A stretch of 64,000 nt of DNA from Adineta vaga (taxonomy: Eukaryota > Rotifera), in NCBI GenBank assembly GCA_021613535.1, contig CP075495.1:1054001-1118000 (forward strand), given 5' to 3'. Position 1 is the first letter of the stretch, and the number at the start of each line of letters is the position of its first letter. Made by a program: the position numbers and the translations under genes. Shown one piece after another: positions 43,441-55,713 of this stretch. A model generated the notes under the pieces. That model searched no databases and had not been told where the DNA came from. It worked only from the letters and a program-made list of their open reading frames with translations.

Positions 43441-44848
43441 ATGACGACGAACAATACGACAGTAAATCGAAACAAAATAGAAAATTCATCGAATAGTTCT
43501 CAGTAAGAAATTTTTCTTTTTTCGATATTTTTTATTTTTATTTCATTGATTTCAATTAGAATTCATGAGAAAATTGCAAGTTCAAAATCCAATCATGAAA
43601 TATCTGATTCAATTCGTTTACTTGCATCGATTCTATTAGGTATGAGTTTTGGTTTTTTAATGAATAAAGCCAATGTTTATCTTGCACCAACAATTCGTGA
43701 TCAAATGTTATTTAAACGTTTTTCTATGATTAAAATGTTTCTTGCTGCTGTTGGAATGTCAATGTTATCGGTAGTTGTTCTAATTCTAATCAATAACTCA
43801 ATCTACCAAAAAGTTCTTCATGGATTTATTCAACGAAATAATCGTATCAATGGTAAATTTTTCAAGAATATACGATATATTCTTTGATTTTATTTAGCTA
43901 TTCAACTCACAATCGGTGGTATGTTGATTGGGATTGGAATGGTTCTCGCTGGTAGCTGCCCTGGAACAGTTTTTGTTCAAATGTATCTGATTTATCTCTG
44001 TTCGATTGTCTTTTTAATATATTTTCTATTGTAGTGGTTCAGGTTTAAGAAATTCTTTGATAACAAGTCTCGGTGCTAGTTGTGGTGTTTTATTTTATTA
44101 CATATTTCTTCAGAATTATTTATCAAAACAAGATTTATCCAAATCATCAATAGTTCTTCAACAACTTCCAGATTTAATTGGTAGAAAACGTCTTTCTATA
44201 TGTTTAGCTTTTGGTTTATTATTTCTTGGTATTGCCTTTCTTTTGGAATATCTTTTACCATATCACAATAATTCAATTGAACCAAAAGATTCTTTAATTA
44301 TCAATGGTTGGTCACCAGTTCTATGTGGAATTGGTATTGGTTTCTTACAATTATTTTTTATGATTTGTTTTGAAAAATCATTGGGTATATCAACTGGTTT
44401 TACCGTTTTAGTTGCACAATTATGTCGTATAAATTTATTCAGACAATTCATTCCATCTTTACAATCATTTACTTCTGGAGTACAAAATAACATAACATTA
44501 TTATTTTCATTTGGAGCAATCCTAGGAAGTTTTATATCAACAGTTCTTTCGGGAAATTTTCCGTTGAATGAAAAGTATGGTGCAAATACTTTCAATAGTT
44601 TTCTTGGTGGATTTTTCTTATTAGTGGGTGCACGTTGTGCCGGTGGTTGTACAAGTGGACAAGGAATTTCTGGTAAAATCGATTTCCTTTTTCATACTGA
44701 ATTATCTTTAAGAACTCGTTTTCATATAGGTTTTACACATCTTTTAATTGGTTCTTTCATTGCAACTGCAGCCATGTTTGGTGGAGGAATATTCTTTGCT
44801 ATAGCTTATGGATTATTAACCGGAGACTGGAAATTCTATGCATTATGA
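43441..44848 (+). CDS. YeeE/YedE (TsuA)-type sulfur transporter
   Basis: Four exons, 43441-43502, 43560-43852, 43898-43982 and 44035-44848, join exactly in frame to 417 aa. The protein is almost entirely hydrophobic helices, with the two diagnostic cysteine motifs of the YeeE/YedE family: MVLAGSCPGTVFVQIGSG (spanning the intron 3 junction) in the first half and GARCAGGCTSGQGISG in the second, in an internally repeated topology. Family knowledge: bacterial members import thiosulfate or related sulfur compounds through conserved cysteines. The family is bacterial with scattered fungal and protist members, so a horizontally acquired gene that gained short host-type introns is plausible. The N-terminus (MTTNNTTVNRNKIENSSNSS) is polar with no targeting signal recognised, so the membrane used is unknown. 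No lesions. Confidence 0.88.
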
Positions 44849-46680
44849 ATCATAGTATTGATATGAAAGCAAAAAACATTTTTTTTTCAAAGTTCGAATA
44901 AATAATAACTGTAAAAATATTGTCATGTTAGTTGTATTGAAACTGTATAAAATAAGATGAAAAAAAAACAAACGGTATGCAGAAAAAATAAAAGGTAAGG
45001 TATGTTTTGAAATAACGATCGTTTGAGGGACAAAAGTGTTTCTTTTTCGTTATGCGAAAAATTGCGACGAGTCACTCAAGTTGATAATTTTACTTTTGAG
45101 AACGAAAATAAACAGTAAAGATGTATACTCATATATTTATAAGAACGCAATATAATTTCATTTGACGTCATTCATTTATGTTTCATTAATGAAGATTAGA
45201 TTTTTCTTGTCAAAAGTTTCTTTTTCTTTAGTTTATACAATGAAAAGAATGAATTGAAAAATGAGTGGAATTCTTTTCATTAAGAAGTAATTGGAAACAT
45301 CAAAATTTACTATGTTATAATTTTTGACACTTGATTTTGCATGGGAAATGACAATTAAACTTGGTTAAGAATAGCTTTTTACCAAGTTAGTTTTGACCTC
45401 AACAGTCAATCATGACGAAAGCGAAAGTACTTTAATAACAATGTCGTCATTTGCTTGATAGGTTTCTTTTTTATATGCAACGTCAAGACTAAAATATCAA
45501 GTCGGAGAAGTGCAAAAACAGTCTTATACAAGTTGAGAAGACTACTCATTATTATCACACCAGAGAATGAATGTATTGAAAAAATCATTTTGGTTTTCTT
45601 TTTCTTATGAAAAATATTATTTTAACTTGTCATTAATGACGTCTCGGCATTACACAATACAAAAGCCACTACTGTGTCATTAAAAACACGTCCTCTATTC
45701 TTTATTCTTTCTGCGTTGGCGTTTTTTTTTGTGCTTCGTAGTAGTTTTCTTTTCCTTTCTCACTTCTATCCTTTTCTTGTTAACTTGATTCTCGGGTTTT
45801 TTGTTCGCTTCTGTCTTGTCAGACTTACAGAACAAGATACAAAAGAAAAGTTGTTTCAATTCTGTTGTCAGAGAGAAAAACATATCGTCATTAGTTTGTC
45901 TCGGCACATCGTCGTCTAGTCATTAGAATGTCTGTCTATGGATCTCTGCATCCTTATGACAATCGTTTCCATCACATAAGATTAAGACTATTCTACTTAT
46001 ATACAGCAAGATGAGTAAACAAAACAAAGATATCTGTGGTTGATTGATAGTACATTGTTTTATGAACATTCCCATTATTTCACTTAGAAAATTACATAGT
46101 CGATTATGCCATGTTACTCCGTATGATTTGTCCAATTCTGTATATGTAAGTGTTATTATGAAACGACCACCTTCTTTCGCTACTATATATGCTCGTTCTC
46201 GCTTGTTCAACCTTCACCTCTTACGCTTACTCGCCGCCTCTTCTCTTTCTTCAACTACGTGTTCTCCTCCTCGTCTATTTTTCTGTGTTGGCGATGTTAG
46301 TATACTATATTCGCTTCTTTCTTTTGCCTCGTCCGTCGTCGCCTCGCCTCTCTTATTGAACATATATGCACATATATAAGTTCAACTATTCGTAAGCGAC
46401 CGACCGACCGACCGACAAAGAAAAAGAAGCAGAAGAAGAAGAAGAAGAAGAAAAAAAAGAACGCATAAAGGATTACGTATATGCCCGGACCGTCCCTCTT
46501 TTTTCCTTTTTCTCTCTTATACAACTCGAGGGGCAGTCATCGTCAACGTCGCTCCGAAAGAGACAGATATTTGCACAATCGTCATTATTTGGTCCTATTT
46601 TTTCTTCTTTACTTTTATTCTAGATCATCGTTTCTTTCCCATTAAAGTATACCTGTGTGTAAGTATATGTATATTTACCA
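44849..46680. other. Intergenic region and SKI upstream region
   Basis: About 1.8 kb without a supported gene. The last 500 bp are less AT-rich and hold a (GACC)n tract at about 46397-46416, a GAA-rich purine tract at about 46420-46458 and T/C-rich runs, and are probably the 5' untranslated and promoter region of the SKI gene. Confidence 0.5.
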
Positions 46681-49380
46681 ATGACAACGACGACGACAAC
46701 ATCAGCAGTAGCTACGGTAAATTCACTTTCATCAATCGATCCACAATTATTGAAACTTCTTGCACATCATCATCAACATCATTTACAACAGCCAACTGCA
46801 AAAGAATTTCTTCAACATGCATTTTATTACAATCATCCACCTCCGAATCGAGTAGCAACAAATTTACCTCGACATCTTCTGGGAAATGGTTTATCAAAAT
46901 TAAATACAGAAAATTCTCTGGCAAATCTTAAATTATCAACAATTAATGGTAAAAATGATTCACAACAATCATTTAATCATTCTCCCTTAAAAAAATTATC
47001 AAAAGAAACATTAACATTCGATCAATGGCTTCAACCGCCAGTTGGATCAATGATCCAGGGACCACCATGTCTGCCAGCTGACACATCAATAGCAGCTCTC
47101 AAGAGTGAAACCATTCTATCATCAGGTATAAGTCAATTTATTGTCAAGAGAAACTGATAGAAAAGTTAAAAGGATGCAAAATCAGATATTTTATTAGTTC
47201 GACTTAATAGTATAAGAAGATGTAATGCGAAATCATGTGTGACTGTAAGATAAGAAAAATAAAAAACAAACGTCTAGACATTTCAATTAACACATTTTGA
47301 GAAATAAGAAAAAGCATGTAAGTTATTCTTGGAATTCATAGATTTCATCAATGGATTTTCCTTTCTTTCAATTAGGTGAACGTATTACATGTTTTATTGT
47401 TGGCGGTGAAAAACGTTTATGTCTACCAGAAATTCTTAATACAGTTTTGAAAGATTTTTCTTTACAAGAAATCAATGCAGCATGTGAACGTTTACATATT
47501 TATTGTTCGCGTTGCACAAGTGAACAATTAGATGTTTTAAAATTGATTCAAATTTTACCAATCAATGCTCCATCATGTGGTTTAATAACTCAAACAGATG
47601 CTGAACGTCTTTGTGCAAATTTATTACAATTACGTTACAAAGGACAATTACATTCAGTTAATTCATTATCATTAAATCAATATGAACGTTTATATTCACT
47701 AAAAGTTCAACATAAATGTTTTGGAAAATGTTCCGGAACATTATATCCAACATTGTATGTTGCACCGCAAGCTGAATGTATACAATGTGATACATGTCAA
47801 GCATTATTTTCACCCAAAACATTTGTTTCACATGGACATAAATCAGAAGAAAATCGTGTTTGTCATTGGGGATTTAATTCCGATAATTGGCGCGCTTACC
47901 TTAGATTACGTTCTACTGAAGATACAAAAGCACGAGAAGAATTAGAATTGGTTAAAGAAAAATTTCTCAACAATAATACAACAACAACTAATACAAATCA
48001 TCACAATCAAAAGAAACGATTAGCTCAACAAATGGTAAAAGACGATTGAATTCTTTCAGTTCTATTTCATAAAAAAAATCATCTTTTTTTTCTCTTCTAA
48101 ATTAGGATTCTTTAATACCAGCAGAAAAACGAATAAAGACAAATCCATCTTCATCATCATCATCAGCAGCATCATCATCATCATGTGATAGTTGGCCATC
48201 AACAAATAATCTTTATTCATATTCTCAAACAGCATTTTCAACAGTGAAAAAAGATAATCATTCTAGTGATTATTCATTTAGTTTATCTCGACCCAATTTA
48301 GTACATCCATCATTATCTATGGAAGTTCCCATACCAACTCGACCATCACCATTACGTGTTGTTCATTCGAATTCAACGGAATTAAATGATCCAACAAATT
48401 CATCCATAACAAACTTTAATGGTAAGCATAAATTAATAGTTTCGATCGTTTCTTTTTGTTTGTATATCTCGAAATGTCCTCAGTCAGATTCGTTTTCATT
48501 TACTCTATCACATCTATGTCATATTGAATAGTTATGTAAGCTTTGTCAACAAAATATATTGAGAAGATGTTGATAATTGCTAAGAGAAATATCACTTCAA
48601 TAGTCACTTGAATTTTTTTTCTTCTCATAAATAGATTTTTCACCAGATGGTATTCGACAAATAGTTGAATCAACAGTTATATCTCCACGTGCACGAACTC
48701 AATTATTAACATATATAACTCAATTACAATTAGCTGCTTATGTACAATCATCAAGAACAAATGTAACTGTTCATGATAATCAACAAAATGAAACAATTTT
48801 ATTACGAGTACGTTTTTTTCTTCTTCTTCTTCAGTTCATAGGATTGAAAATTGATTGTATTTAGCGTGAAAATGAATCACTTCGTGAACGTTTATCAAAA
48901 TTAGAATCGATTCAAGTATCATCCAATTCAAGTACAATTAGTAAAACATCATCAAATGATCATAATCAACAACATGATTGTACAATTGGAGATTTAGATG
49001 ATTTTGAGTCAACTATTTCAACAAATAGTACATCATCTGTAATTGCACAAGAAACAGTTGTCAATGATCAACGAAAATATTTTGATCGTAAACGTCGACT
49101 TTTAGCTGCTGAACAACAAATATCAATACCAGAAACAGAAATGTTAATGACGAAAAAAACAAGTGTTTATAAGAAGGCTTGTTTAGATGAAATTGTTGAT
49201 TCATTAAATCAAAAAGCTCAAGCAGAACGAGAAGATAACAATGATGATGATGATGATGATGATATTGAAGATAATGATGATGAGGAAGAAGAAATGGTTA
49301 TGACAACAATAAATGAAAGAGAAGATGAAGATGAAGAGATCGATATTGATGACGGAAAAGTTACAGAAAATAACCAATGA
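46681..49380 (+). CDS. SKI: Ski/SnoN transcriptional co-repressor
   Basis: Five exons, 46681-47125, 47376-48034, 48106-48421, 48635-48807 and 48865-49380, join in frame to 702 aa. Exon 1 is a His/Gln/Ser-rich region with [10 protein letters not shown]. Exon 2 holds the Ski/Sno/DACH domain ([54 protein letters not shown]) and the SMAD4-binding zinc domain ([43 protein letters not shown]). The C-terminal half has a leucine-zipper-like coiled coil ([14 protein letters not shown]) and an acidic tail rich in D/E. Family knowledge: Ski binds SMADs and N-CoR in the nucleus and represses TGF-beta/BMP targets. All zinc ligands are present. SKI and SKIL cannot be separated here; one ancestral co-orthologue is assumed. 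Confidence 0.95.
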
Positions 49381-50419
49381 GTAGATTATATATACCTTTT
49401 ATTTTTATTGTTTAGTTAGAGAAAAAAAGAATCTTAGTACTCAGGTATTTTTTCCTTTGGGTTTTCTTTTTCCTGTTGTTGTCATTCTACTTCGGAACAG
49501 TAACATCAGTCTATCTTTCTGTTATAAATTTCAATGTTAATTGAAATTAATCGACTTTTATAGATGAATTCGAATAACTTGCTGTGGTGTGTGTGTGTGT
49601 GTACTATTGTTATTTTATTGTAATTTTTCTTTTATCTTCATTATCTTCGTACTATAAGAAGCTTTTTTTGTTTTGAACAGTGTATACATATAATTACATA
49701 TATGTATATATACATATATATTTGTCTCTATGTGTGTGTGTTTTGTTGCATTTGTTTTTGGCAAGAAAAATAATAAAAACAAATTAAAAATATAAAGTAC
49801 TAGATATAGTTTTCAAGATTAGAAAAAAACGCAAAGTTTACGAAAACATTTTGTCACACAAATGTATGGTTCACATGTATATTGATTTTTTTTTGTTCTT
49901 AACCCTTAAAACAAAACTCGTTCATCCGTAAACTATCACGCGTTGTTTTCGTGCATTGATGCACACATATGAAAAGTGTATTCATAGACGATTTGATTTT
50001 TTTATTTCATTTATCTTATACATCTTAGGAATTTATTGATAGAAAAATTCTTATGGAATATGTTCCTTTAAAATGCGTATTATAAGCTATTACGTTTCTT
50101 ATATTATACGAAAAATGATGACTATGATATAGGAAATAGTTCTTCATTTTTTTATATTATCGTTTTGACATGAAGAAATCTAGACCAACAATATTCGATA
50201 TGATAGTTGTCATGGACTTCGCCCATGATTCATCTGCTCCTCTTCCATTCCACTTTCATCCTAAACCTCTTCGATTCCACTCCCCTTCTCTTCTTTTCAT
50301 CTCGATATATATATACACGTGACTGTTCTGTTTGATGGGGGTATCATCAGCGTTCTATCTGATATGAATAAAGAACCATCACAATAGTGAATAATATTTA
50401 ATATTTCAGAAATAAGTTA
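49381..50419. other. Intergenic spacer with GT microsatellite
   Basis: About 1 kb. It contains a (GT)n tract at about 49586-49602, a TATA/CATA repeat near 49685-49722 and the SKI 3' flank. A CT-rich stretch at about 50225-50300 precedes the glycosyltransferase gene. No gene seen. Confidence 0.5.
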
Positions 50420-51445
50420 ATGAATAAGATGAAGATATTCTGTACAAGTATCAACAATGTTCTAATATCAATAATAATTTTATTCTCTCACAAAAGCAAA
50501 AAATTTTACATGAAATCCTTAATGACAATTACAATTCTATATTTCATATACAATGAATATTATTGTTTTTTCATCGATAAATTAACAACAAAAATAATTC
50601 CTAATTTGGATGAACTTAAAATTTATAGTTATGATACGTCTCGTTCATCATCATCCAGCAAAGATCTTATTGTAATAATGACACCGAAATTTTCATCATA
50701 TCTTATTCAACGATTAGAATTACTCGATATTCGATTGTCTGACAATTTCAAAACACCATTACTTATTATGCATAATAATCATTTACATGAAAGTGATCTT
50801 TTATATATCAATAAAACGATTAAACGTGAAATGATGTATCTTGATATTAGTCCTGTTTTTACTTTATTTCCAACAAATTTTGATTCATGCCGTACAAAAT
50901 CATCATGGTCACGTCGTGGTAAATGGAATTATCACCTTATGATACGATTTTGGTTTAAAATTCTTTTTGAATTACCTCATTTCAAACAATACGATTATAT
51001 TATGCGTCTAGATGATGATTCACAAATTCTTGGTCCATGGATAAATGTATTCAATGAAATGCGTAGTAAAAATGCAGTCTATTTTGCCAATGATAAAGAT
51101 GTTGATTTGGAAAAGTCATTACCCGGATTAATGAAATTGCAATATACTACATTTAAATATATAATACTAAATAATATAACTGTAAAACAACCTGAAATGA
51201 TACGTAATGGATTTGGTGAAGATTATATTCGAAACTATTTTAATAATTTCGAAGTTATGAAATTGGAATTTTTTCGACGTTCAGATGTTCGACAATGGAT
51301 CGATGAAGTTGATCAAACTCATGGCATTTTAAAATATCGATGGGGTGATGCAACATTAAGATATATTACATTAGCTATGTTTTCTTCATCGAATGAAGTA
51401 TTACATCGTCAACAATATAATCTTCCTTATTGTCATAAGTGTTAG
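50420..51445 (+). CDS. GT15 (KRE2/MNT1-like) alpha-1,2-mannosyltransferase
   Basis: An intronless ORF of 341 aa. An N-terminal hydrophobic segment (about residues 33-50) gives a type II Golgi anchor. The catalytic domain shows FTLFPTNFDSCRTKSSWSRR near the start, a metal-binding motif in YDYIMRLDDDSQI, and the family signature NFEVMKLEFFRRSDVRQWID followed by GILKYRWGDATLRYITLAMF. Family knowledge: GT15 enzymes of fungi add alpha-1,2-mannose from GDP-mannose to N- and O-glycans in the Golgi; animals generally lack this family. Its presence here suggests lateral acquisition from a fungus-like donor or a patchily retained ancient gene. No lesions. Start at 50420; the next ATG, two codons in, is equally possible. 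Confidence 0.85.
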   Translation: MNKMKIFCTSINNVLISIIILFSHKSKKFYMKSLMTITILYFIYNEYYCFFIDKLTTKIIPNLDELKIYSYDTSRSSSSSKDLIVIMTPKFSSYLIQRLELLDIRLSDNFKTPLLIMHNNHLHESDLLYINKTIKREMMYLDISPVFTLFPTNFDSCRTKSSWSRRGKWNYHLMIRFWFKILFELPHFKQYDYIMRLDDDSQILGPWINVFNEMRSKNAVYFANDKDVDLEKSLPGLMKLQYTTFKYIILNNITVKQPEMIRNGFGEDYIRNYFNNFEVMKLEFFRRSDVRQWIDEVDQTHGILKYRWGDATLRYITLAMFSSSNEVLHRQQYNLPYCHKC

Positions 51446-52455
51446 AAAATGACAGAAGTTTAAAAATTATTATAGGTTTTATGTAATTTATTTCAAGGAT
51501 AAATTTTTCAAAATAAACATACTTAGCGACAGCTGATACTCTATATTATTTCTTTTTAAAAATAAGAGAATAACATATCGATTCATTATTGTAATATAAA
51601 GAATTGAGAAAAAATACAACGCTTTGATTGTCTATTGTATCCTATAACGAATTTAAAAGTAAGGACAAAAGTTTATATATATATATATGAAAAGAATAGA
51701 GTTATGCGATGGAAATTTGTTGAGACATAGATAAAATCATAATAATTATCAGAAAGAAATGACATCAGATGATTTTATAGCGAGAATAAAATAAATTGAT
51801 TGATATCGATCGGTTAACATTTTCATTATGTCAAATATCTTAAGATAAATAAAACAAGTTTCAATGTGAAAGTTTAACATGTGTTAAAATGACCTTTAAA
51901 GGATAGAAGTTTGACATATGGTGTTATAAAATTGAATCGTTTTTCTTTTAATAATGATATTCATCGTACATGTTATAGAATTGAGTACGAAAGAAAGAAA
52001 GAAAGAATAATTCATCGTCTTCTTCTTCTTCTTTTCATTCTTTCTCGTTTTTTTTTAATTTAGTTATTCTCTCACTTGAACTCGAAACAATTGCCAATAC
52101 TAAAAGTTATACACTTGAAATATACTGAATAGAAAGAGGATGATTACCTATTTAAGAAATCTAAATATTGAATATCAACAATTTTCACTTCGCCTTCATA
52201 TATGATGCAATCATTAATAAACTGAATAAAGACGAAGAATTGAAAGTTTGTTGTAGTCAAGTCGCTTCCATACTTCTTTTTTAACGTTTCTTCTTGTCAC
52301 GTCTTTCATTATATGTACATATATACGCTCTTTTTTTCTTTCTTAGTTTTGTCTCTTACTATTGCCATTCTATTTATGTGCGAGCGGTATTTAAAATCAT
52401 ACAGTTTATTCTTTATTGACATCATCGATTGATTATTTCAAAAATATCAGAATTC
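51446..52455. other. Intergenic spacer, no gene seen
   Basis: About 1 kb, AT-rich, with a short (TA)n near 51677-51688, a (GAAA)n tract near 51989-52006 and a (TTC)n tract near 52018-52033. Confidence 0.5.
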
Positions 52456-53316
52456 ATGGAGTATCATCATCCCGCTATGATTTTTTCTACAACACCGAAC
52501 AATACTCTTGGTGTGTAATAATGAATAGAGGATACAGACAACAGATTGAAAAAGAAAAATGAGTATTCGAAAGAATTTTAATATTTTGTTTTTCTAGTAC
52601 ATCAAGTACAAGATTGGAAAATAATGCAAGTCATGAATAATAAAATTCGTGATGATGTTGTTAAAAAATATGCTCGATTTACTAAACGTGTTAATGGTGA
52701 AATGATCAAAGGTAAAGAAAATAGTAGGAAATTATTTTTAAAAATAGATAAATATGTTGTTGTTTTTTTTTGTCGTTTATAGTTATGTATGAATGGTATG
52801 AACGTGGTGATCGTCAACGAACATTTCAAAAACATTTTCGTTTGGAGATTAAGAAAGATACATTTGAAAAATACAATTATCGTTTTCCACGTAAAATTAT
52901 TTTCTTCATTTTAACATGAAAATTTCTTCTTTCTATATCAGATTTACAACGATTGACATTTGAACAGTTTTGTGAACTATTAGCACCTATTATAACAGGT
53001 CAATATAAGGATCATCAATTGTATCAAACATTTGAAAAGTTAGATTCGAATAACAATAATTATTTGGATGTAGACGAATTAGAAAATTTATTAACAATTG
53101 TTGGTCGATCAGAATCAAATTATAAAATAGAACATATTATTTCACAATTAACAATGGAAGGAAAACTCGATTTTCAAGGTAAAAGAAAAAGATTTTTATT
53201 CATGATGATATCTTTTTTGTTCTTTTTTCTTTGTAGATTTTAAACGATTTATTTCGGAAGGATTTGCTCGTGAACTTTTAATGCCATCATTTGAGAATAC
53301 AAATGAAAATCATTGA
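52456..53316 (+). CDS. EF-hand calcium-binding protein
   Basis: Five exons, 52456-52510, 52598-52711, 52783-52890, 52942-53178 and 53237-53316, join in frame to 197 aa. The N-terminal half ([38 protein letters not shown]) has no recognised domain. The C-terminal half contains one canonical EF-hand: [20 protein letters not shown], with loop ligands D, N, N, Y, D and E at positions 1, 3, 5, 7, 9 and 12, followed by a degenerate partner ([15 protein letters not shown]). Family knowledge: such proteins are calcium sensors of the calmodulin superfamily. No myristoylation or membrane signal is seen. Introns are 46-87 bp with consensus sites. Confidence 0.82.
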
Positions 53317-53934
53317 TTTTCATTTGAAATCTATTCTATCGAAAACATTTTTGTGGTTTGTCTTACTGTCACATTGTGCACTGAAAATTCAGTTTGATTT
53401 CTATATGATGTATTTCATAAATCAATCTGAAAGATTCTATACTTATCTTTCGATCATCTCGGTGACACTATCATTTATGCGTGCTTCTAAACTATTTCAT
53501 ATGTATTTACATATTTGTGTATGTCTTTTAAGTAGTACTTATTTTACATTTAAAATAATTAACACAAGAACAACTATATATTTGAAACTTGGAGCTACGC
53601 GACTATTAGACAAAGTTTTCGATTGGGAATCCTATAGTATCCAATGTCGGATTCGTACACATGGGACCTAATGACACTAAGCACTTTTATCATTCTCTCT
53701 CAAGATTTCAGTTGGAATTGGATTCGTTTTTTTCTTTTTACCTGATGATGGTCAAGAACCTTCCAGACTGAAAACTTCATATGTTAGAAAACGACAGGAG
53801 ACGTACATAAGCTTGTCCTTGAAATTTTTCATATATACCACTACAGATCCACACGCACACCCTCAAGATATATAGATAGATTCCGAAAGAATTATTGAAA
53901 ATACATTGTTCGTTTTCAAAGAGAAATATAAAAA
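53317..53934. other. Intergenic spacer, no gene seen
   Basis: About 620 bp between convergent genes. An open frame at 53291-53671 overlaps the EF-hand 3' end and has no recognisable domain. CACACGCACACCCTCAAG at 53849 is another member of the dispersed G/T-rich motif. Confidence 0.45.
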
Positions 53935-54678
53935 TCAAATAAGTGTACACGTTGAGTTTTGTTTAGGATGCATTAGTGCAACGTAATCTTCATCACTTCG
54001 ACTACACTCAACAGATCGTCTTGCTAGTCGCCAAGTCAATGGTTGGTCGGATTTTAATCGTACTCTCCAATTTTTATCATCTCGGAAAACACCGTCTTTA
54101 TTCCAAAGTCGTGGATCAAAATTAATAACATCACTATGATTTATACACCAGACGCAGATGTCAAGTTCTCGTAGGATATTCTGTCGATGATGTTTGCGCA
54201 TGTTTTCAAACCATCGATTCCATTTTCGACCATTAGCCCAACTAGAATCTAAATTTGTTAGAACGTTTATTTTTAATTCACGTAATTGAGAACATTGAAA
54301 TACAAGATCAATTAATGAATTAAAAGATATATCAACAAATGAAGTAATAATAATTTTATCTAAATAATTCGTATTGATTTGTGAGTAATTATTCATAAAT
54401 CGAAGAAATGAATCAACATAATTTAATTCCAAGCTTATAAATTGATGATTTTCATTTAGAAATGGTAGAATATAATCAATAATAAAGATACTTTGATGTA
54501 TTCCTATATGACGTGTTAAATGAAGATGATGTCGTTTTCTCGACGAAAAACATTTGATTAACGTTCTAAAACGTTCGTTCAATAGAAAAAATTCATAATT
54601 TAAATCGATAATTGACAAATAAGTAAATATTTCATGAATAAAAATTTCATTGGGAAGGTTTTCCAATAATGATATCAT
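53935..54678 (-). CDS. F-box protein
   Basis: A single-exon ORF of 247 aa starting at ATG 54678. It begins directly with an F-box: LENLPNEIFIHEIFTYLSII, then DLNYEFFLLNERFRTLIKCF. The rest carries leucine-rich spacing (HQFISLELNYVDSFLRFM; CSQLRELKINVLTNL) and a Trp-rich C-terminal part (RKWNRWFENMRKHHRQ; LTWRLARRS). Family knowledge: the F-box binds SKP1 in SCF ubiquitin ligases, and large F-box families are common in bdelloids. Unlike the copies in the palindrome and at 58.6 kb, this one has no visible lesion. It may be somewhat shorter than the usual rotifer F-box/LRR proteins. Confidence 0.8.
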   Translation of the reverse strand: MISLLENLPNEIFIHEIFTYLSIIDLNYEFFLLNERFRTLIKCFSSRKRHHLHLTRHIGIHQSIFIIDYILPFLNENHQFISLELNYVDSFLRFMNNYSQINTNYLDKIIITSFVDISFNSLIDLVFQCSQLRELKINVLTNLDSSWANGRKWNRWFENMRKHHRQNILRELDICVWCINHSDVINFDPRLWNKDGVFRDDKNWRVRLKSDQPLTWRLARRSVECSRSDEDYVALMHPKQNSTCTLI

Positions 54679-54955
54679 GATGAAATCTTATGTTAACATT
54701 TGAAAATGACAAAAAAAAATGCAACTCATCATACAGATAAGATAATGTTATAGATACAATGATTCATTTTATATAAACATTCACAATTATCAAGTTTTAG
54801 ACTTGAAATTTTTCTCTAATATAGAAAAAAGTCATATTATGTTATAGATAGTATTTATTATTGTTGATGTACAACTTTTGTTTAATTTTATACTGATTAT
54901 TTTTAACAAACATTAGAGAACAATATCAATTTATTTGTTGTTGTTTATATCAAAA

Positions 54956-55713
54956 TCAACGACATACATATAATTGAGTATTATCGCCACACCAATTTCG
55001 ATCATCACAATTGAAGAAATTTGAAACACAATAATTATTTTTACAACGATAAAGATTATCATTTCGTGAACATGTAGCTACAGCTAATAATAAAGAAATA
55101 TGTTGAAATCTCTAAAAATAGAATTGAAATAACTTACGAAAATTAATGGCTACATTCATTACAAAACCACTTCCCACTTTTCCATCAGCATTGGATATAA
55201 ATTCAATAATAGCAGTATTAGAATTTATTGTCTAAAAAGAAGAAAAAAAACCCATAATATAGATTTGATCGATTTGAAAGTATTGATTTTACTCGAGAAT
55301 AATATTTTGTTGTTCCACATTGTTGTGATTGATTTTTATTTAAGAGAGTTGTTTGATTTATTCTTCCATCATATATTCTAATACTATCACCACCACATGC
55401 AATATCCATTTTATCAACAACGATTATAATTCGTTGATTTTGTGTTGGTGCTTTTATTGTTAAAAGACAGTTCACATTCTGTTTATAATTACCTGAACTT
55501 AAACTAAAAAATGTTCCTGGCAATTTATCACCATTTAATGTAATTGTTGTATCACAATTTTTATCCATATCTAATCATATACAAATCTGAAATGTGTATT
55601 TCGAGCATTTATTACTTACTAGTAGAACTATATGTTGAGCCTGTACCACGAGCCCATGATATAACTGGTAACGATAGTAGAATGATTAGTATTGTTACTT
55701 GGGATGCCAACAT
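54956..55713 (-). CDS. Secreted CUB plus LDL-receptor class A protein
   Basis: Four exons on the minus strand, 55713-55620, 55570-55293, 55231-55138 and 55083-54956, join in frame to 197 aa. It has a signal peptide (MLASQVTILIILLSLPVISW), then a CUB domain: NCDTTITLNGDKLPGTFFSL, NVNCLLTIKAP, MDIACGGDSIRIYDG, QQCGTTKYYSR, ending with AIIEFISNADGKVGSGF. The C-terminal exon is one LDLa module (CSRNDNLYRCKNNYCVSNFF then NCDDRNWCGD), with six cysteines and an acidic end. Family knowledge: CUB-LDLa proteins are extracellular binding proteins, calcium-dependent in the LDLa part. The gene is complete and intact; its partner is unknown. Confidence 0.85.

Noticed and set aside
46297-46524. 75-aa minus-strand frame rich in phenylalanine
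   Set aside because: Created by a GAA/TTC microsatellite and the GACC repeat upstream of SKI.
49141-49380. Separate acidic 79-aa protein
   Set aside because: It is the in-frame C-terminal part of the last SKI exon.
53291-53671. 126-aa hydrophobic frame
   Set aside because: Overlaps the EF-hand 3' end in another frame; no recognisable domain and AT-driven composition.
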